Shown one piece after another: positions 5,930 through 7,838 of a DNA stretch of 7,838 bases (positions are counted from its first letter, which is position 1; the number at the start of each line of letters is the position of its first letter). The notes beneath the pieces were generated by a model, which made no database searches, had not been told where the DNA came from, and saw only the letters and a program-made list of their open reading frames with translations. The stretch lies in NCBI GenBank assembly GCA_945865745.1, contig CAMBFP010000051.1, positions 1-7,838 of the forward strand, read 5' to 3'. The position numbers and the translations under genes are program-made. The DNA comes from Rhizobium sp. Q54. GTDB taxonomy: Bacteria; Pseudomonadota; Alphaproteobacteria; Rickettsiales; UBA1997.

Positions 5930-6925
5930 TTACACTGCTAACATTTCTTGTCGGTCGGAATCGATTTCGTTAAAAACGCCTTCCCAAGTTCCGATTGTTG
6001 AAGATTTGCTATATTCAGTGACGCGATTTTCGAAGAAATTTGTGTGCTCAACGCCATTCAAAATTTCATCAAGCCAAGGAAGTGGATTGACATCGATCAT
6101 GTAAATATCTTTGAGACCGAGTTGATTTAGACGGCGGTCAGCAATGTAGCGAATGTAGCGCTTTACTTCGCGCGAAGTGAGGCCTTCGATATTGCCCATT
6201 TCGAAAGCAAGATCAATGAAAGCATCTTCAAAATGCACGATTGTGGCGCAGGCTTCGTAGAGTCTGCCCTTCAATTCTTCATCCCAAACCTCAGGGTTTT
6301 CTTGGCAAAAAGCTCTGAAAAGTTTAATGATGGAATTCGTGTGAAGAGTTTCATCGCGCACTGACCAGGACACGATTTGACCCATTCCTTTCATTTTTCC
6401 GAAGCGTTGGAAATTTAATAAAATCGCGAAAGAAGCAAAAAGTTGCAGGCCTTCGGTAAAGCCGCCGAAAACAGCAAGAGTGGTTGCAATGTCTTTTTTG
6501 GTAGAGACGCCGAACTTGTGCATGTAGTCGTATTTATCCTTCATCTCTTTGTATTTCATGAAGGCGGAATATTCGGCCTCAGGCATTCCAACAGTGTCGA
6601 GAAGATGAGAATAGGCGGCAATGTGAATCGTTTCCATGTTAGAAAAAGCCGAGAGCATCATTTGGACTTCGGTTGGTTTGAAGACCTGAGAATAATGCTT
6701 CATGTAGCAGTTATTCACCTCGATGTCAGCTTGCGTAAAAAAGCGGAAAATTTGTGTTAAAAGATTTTTTTCGCTTGCAGTTAAATTGTGTTTCCAATCT
6801 CTCACATCGTCAGCTAAAGGCACTTCTTCTGGAAGCCAGTGAACTTGTTGTTGTGTTAGCCAGGCATCGTAAGCCCAAGGGTAGTTGAAAGGTTTATAGG
6901 TTGGTTTCGCATCAAGAAGAGACAT
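5930..6925 (-). CDS. nrdB: Class Ia ribonucleotide reductase, small (beta) subunit NrdB
   Basis: NrdB holds the di-iron tyrosyl radical that starts reduction of ribonucleotides in the large subunit NrdA, supplying dNTPs. It is a ferritin-like all-helical protein of 331 residues. Aligning by eye with E. coli NrdB (D84, E115, H118, Y122, E204, E238, H241) gives iron ligands D67, E98, H101, E158, E192 and H195, with the radical tyrosine Y105 in ETIHIAAYSHLL. The second ligand pair sits in SWSVRDETLHTNSI. The acidic C-terminal tail ending in DRQEMLAV is the expected NrdA-docking peptide. All required residues are present, so this is the Tyr-radical form rather than a class Ic Phe variant. nrdA is not in the window. 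It is the first gene of a tight group with the modA-like gene and bioB. I saw no NrdR-box-like sequence upstream. Confidence 0.95.
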   Translation of the reverse strand: MSLLDAKPTYKPFNYPWAYDAWLTQQQVHWLPEEVPLADDVRDWKHNLTASEKNLLTQIFRFFTQADIEVNNCYMKHYSQVFKPTEVQMMLSAFSNMETIHIAAYSHLLDTVGMPEAEYSAFMKYKEMKDKYDYMHKFGVSTKKDIATTLAVFGGFTEGLQLFASFAILLNFQRFGKMKGMGQIVSWSVRDETLHTNSIIKLFRAFCQENPEVWDEELKGRLYEACATIVHFEDAFIDLAFEMGNIEGLTSREVKRYIRYIADRRLNQLGLKDIYMIDVNPLPWLDEILNGVEHTNFFENRVTEYSKSSTIGTWEGVFNEIDSDRQEMLAV

Positions 6926-6940
6926 GATTTTTAAAAATCA
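6925..6940. promoter_or_regulatory. Perfect 16-bp palindrome at the nrdB start
   Basis: TGATTTTTAAAAATCA is a perfect inverted repeat whose left edge overlaps the first base of the nrdB ATG on the minus strand. In the mRNA it would hold the bases just before the start codon in an AT-rich hairpin. In DNA it could be an operator. There is no Shine-Dalgarno here, so this position could influence translation initiation. The AT-rich composition makes chance possible. Confidence 0.35.
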
Positions 6941-6988
6941 GATTTAAGGGATTAGGAATGGGAAACTAAAATTAGTGTCAGCAATTGC

Positions 6989-7006
6989 AAACCAGAAATT
7001 TGGTTT
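6989..7006. promoter_or_regulatory. Dyad AAACCA-N6-TGGTTT in divergent nrdB/ahpC region
   Basis: AAACCA (6989-6994) and TGGTTT (7001-7006) are exact inverted halves separated by GAAATT. They lie in the middle of the 139-bp divergent control region, next to a GCAATTGC palindrome (6981-6988). Spacing and position fit a regulator-binding site, but I cannot name the regulator. Confidence 0.3.
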
Positions 7007-7013
7007 TTAGGTT

Positions 7014-7038
7014 AATAACCGAGTAAATTACTCAGGTT
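7014..7038. promoter_or_regulatory. IscR-like (Rrf2-family) operator upstream of ahpC-type gene
   Basis: GAGTAA (7021-7026), one central A, and TTACTC (7028-7033) form a dyad. It is flanked by AACC (7017-7020) and GGTT (7035-7038), which extend the symmetry with one unpaired A at 7034. Set against the remembered E. coli type-1 IscR box (ATASYYGACTRWWWYAGTCRRSTAT), about 20 of 25 positions agree. The main difference is GAGT/ACTC in place of GACT/AGTC. It sits about 30 bp before the peroxiredoxin ATG. A weak -35/-10 pair (TTGGTT at 7000-7005, TAAATT at 7024-7029) would place the -10 inside the dyad, as for a repressor. An Fe-S-sensing Rrf2 regulator is an inference. Confidence 0.4.
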
Positions 7039-7064
7039 CTCAAAAATCTTAAATCATAATATTC

Positions 7065-7667
7065 ATGTCAGTCCTAGTTGGAAAAAAGGCCCCAGATTTC
7101 ACTGCCTCAGCAGTAATGCCAAATAACGAAATCAACGATAAGTTTAACCTTCATTCTTTCCTCAAAGGCAAGATCGGTGTTTTATTTTTCTACCCACTTG
7201 ATTTTACTTTTGTTTGCCCTTCCGAAATCATCGCTTTTGACAATCGCTTGAAAGAATTCAAAGACCGCGGAGCAGAAGTAATTGGCGTTTCTGTTGACTC
7301 AAAATTTTCTCACTTAGCTTGGAAAAATACCGAAGTTAATAAAGGTGGAATTGGCCAAGTTCAATATCCCCTGGTTTCTGATTTAACTAAATCAATCGCT
7401 CGTGATTACGACGTTTTGATGGGCGAAGCAGTTGCTCTTCGTGGAACTTTTTTGATTGATCAAGAAGGCGTTGTTCGTCACCAAGTTGTGAATGATCTTC
7501 CACTTGGCCGCAATATCGACGAAGCGATTCGCATGGTTGATTCACTTAAATTTTTCCAAGAGCATGGCGAAGTTTGTCCGGCCGGTTGGAACAAAGGTAA
7601 GCAAGGAATGAAAGCTGACTCGAAAGGCGTCGCTGATTACTTGGCAAATAATGCGAAGAGCTTGTAA
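7065..7667 (+). CDS. ahpC: Typical 2-Cys peroxiredoxin (AhpC/Prx1 type)
   Basis: This is a cytoplasmic thiol peroxidase that reduces H2O2, organic hydroperoxides and probably peroxynitrite. At 200 residues it is full length. The peroxidatic cysteine is C51 in FYPLDFTFVCPSE, with T48 as the helping residue and R126 in LRGTFLID as the active-site Arg. The resolving cysteine is C171 in GEVCPAGW, so it is the typical dimeric 2-Cys class. GGIG (94-97) resembles the GGLG part of the overoxidation-sensitive type, but the C-terminal YF motif is not clear (DYL near 191-193), so sensitivity is uncertain. The FTFVCPSE to EVCPAGW layout is of the Prx1/AhpC subfamily. The reductase partner (AhpF, AhpD or thioredoxin) is not in the window. 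It is transcribed away from nrdB and preceded by an IscR-like dyad. No Shine-Dalgarno is seen. Confidence 0.95.
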   Translation: MSVLVGKKAPDFTASAVMPNNEINDKFNLHSFLKGKIGVLFFYPLDFTFVCPSEIIAFDNRLKEFKDRGAEVIGVSVDSKFSHLAWKNTEVNKGGIGQVQYPLVSDLTKSIARDYDVLMGEAVALRGTFLIDQEGVVRHQVVNDLPLGRNIDEAIRMVDSLKFFQEHGEVCPAGWNKGKQGMKADSKGVADYLANNAKSL

Positions 7668-7696
7668 TTTTTTATTCATCATCCTTTAAATGATCG

Positions 7697-7741
7697 GCAT
7701 TTTGAGGATCTCGGAATTTTTTCTTACGAGATCCTCGATGC
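7697..7741. repeat. Long inverted repeat downstream of the peroxiredoxin gene
   Basis: GAGGATCTCG (7704-7713) and CGAGATCCTC (7727-7736) pair perfectly over ten bases around a 13-nt T-rich loop. GCAT (7697-7700) and ATGC (7738-7741) extend the arm imperfectly. No T-run follows directly, so it looks more like a REP-type palindrome than a simple terminator. It could still protect the 3' end of the peroxiredoxin mRNA. Confidence 0.6.
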
Positions 7742-7750
7742 TTCACATCA

Positions 7751-7776
7751 GAGATGACGTTTCATCTCATTATTTT
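7751..7776 (+). terminator. Candidate Rho-independent terminator of the peroxiredoxin gene
   Basis: GAGATGA (7751-7757) and TCATCTC (7762-7768) form a perfect seven-pair stem with the tetraloop CGTT, followed by ATTATTTT. The stem is short and only moderately GC-rich and the T-run is broken. It is nevertheless the best terminator-like structure after this gene, 83 bases past its stop. The ATGACG within it matches the edge motif of repeats elsewhere in the window, so it may be part of a repeat element. Confidence 0.4.
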
Positions 7777-7783
7777 CCTAGTT

Positions 7784-7798
7784 GACTAAGAATTAGTC
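7784..7798. repeat. Short hairpin GACTAA-GAA-TTAGTC
   Basis: A perfect six-pair inverted repeat with a three-base loop lies near the right edge and is followed on + by TTTCCT. It is the third hairpin in about 100 bases. It could add to termination, or contain the stop codon of a minus-strand gene entering from the right. The remaining bases to the right edge hold the 8-bp palindrome GGCGCGCC and an AT-rich end with nothing else recognised. Confidence 0.35.
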
Positions 7799-7838
7799 TT
7801 TCCTAAAAGGCGCGCCCCCATTTTTTAAAATTTCTACA

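Noticed and set aside
6443..6760. A 105-residue + strand frame opposite nrdB
   Set aside because: It lies fully antisense to a gene with all catalytic residues in place. His/Val/Phe-rich composition is typical of a shadow.

Overview
The window looks like a compact chromosomal segment of a moderately AT-rich Gram-negative bacterium. Alphaproteobacteria is the best guess. This rests on remembered family resemblance: an RlmE with a rickettsial-like N-terminus and core, a short class Ia NrdB, and a COG3565-type VOC protein. It was not tested by any search. Genes are tightly packed, and Shine-Dalgarno sequences are mostly absent. No tRNA, rRNA, CRISPR array, transposase or phage gene is visible.

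Layout from left to right. (1) The 3' end of a pirin/YhhW-type bicupin gene on + (1-366) enters from the left edge. (2) A short convergent spacer (367-473) is full of REP-like palindromes. (3) A fused methionine sulfoxide reductase msrB-msrA on - (474-1319) lies head-to-head, only 2 bp apart, with rlmE on + (1322-2008). (4) The 194-bp spacer 2009-2202 holds a minus-strand reading frame that looks coding but lacks a good start. It is in phase with the dehydratase gene upstream of it. (5) A minus-strand group follows: ridA-like (3557-4021), VOC/dioxygenase-like (3119-3541) and a short PLP threonine/serine dehydratase (2203-3126). (6) The 146-bp spacer 4022-4167 carries a tandem array of 23-bp self-complementary repeats. 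(7) A very tight minus-strand group nrdB (5930-6925), modA-like (5170-5928) and bioB (4168-5166) has gaps of 1 and 3 nt. (8) A 139-bp divergent control region (6926-7064) has several dyads, one resembling an IscR type-1 box. (9) A 2-Cys peroxiredoxin (ahpC type, 7065-7667, +) is followed by three hairpins up to the right edge.

Functional links. MsrB-MsrA and AhpC are both oxidant-defence enzymes that depend on thiol reductants. The dehydratase/RidA pair makes biochemical sense: PLP dehydration of serine or threonine releases reactive enamines or imines, which RidA proteins hydrolyse. NrdB (di-iron) and BioB (two Fe-S clusters) are iron enzymes, and they sit next to a possible Fe-S-regulator-type operator. 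The orphan molybdate-type binding protein between them is not explained by the neighbours.

No clearly new defence or mobile system is visible. The features most worth a second look are the repeat array, the shared CAAGAATGACG-type palindromes in several spacers, the in-phase frame after the dehydratase, and the IscR-like dyad.
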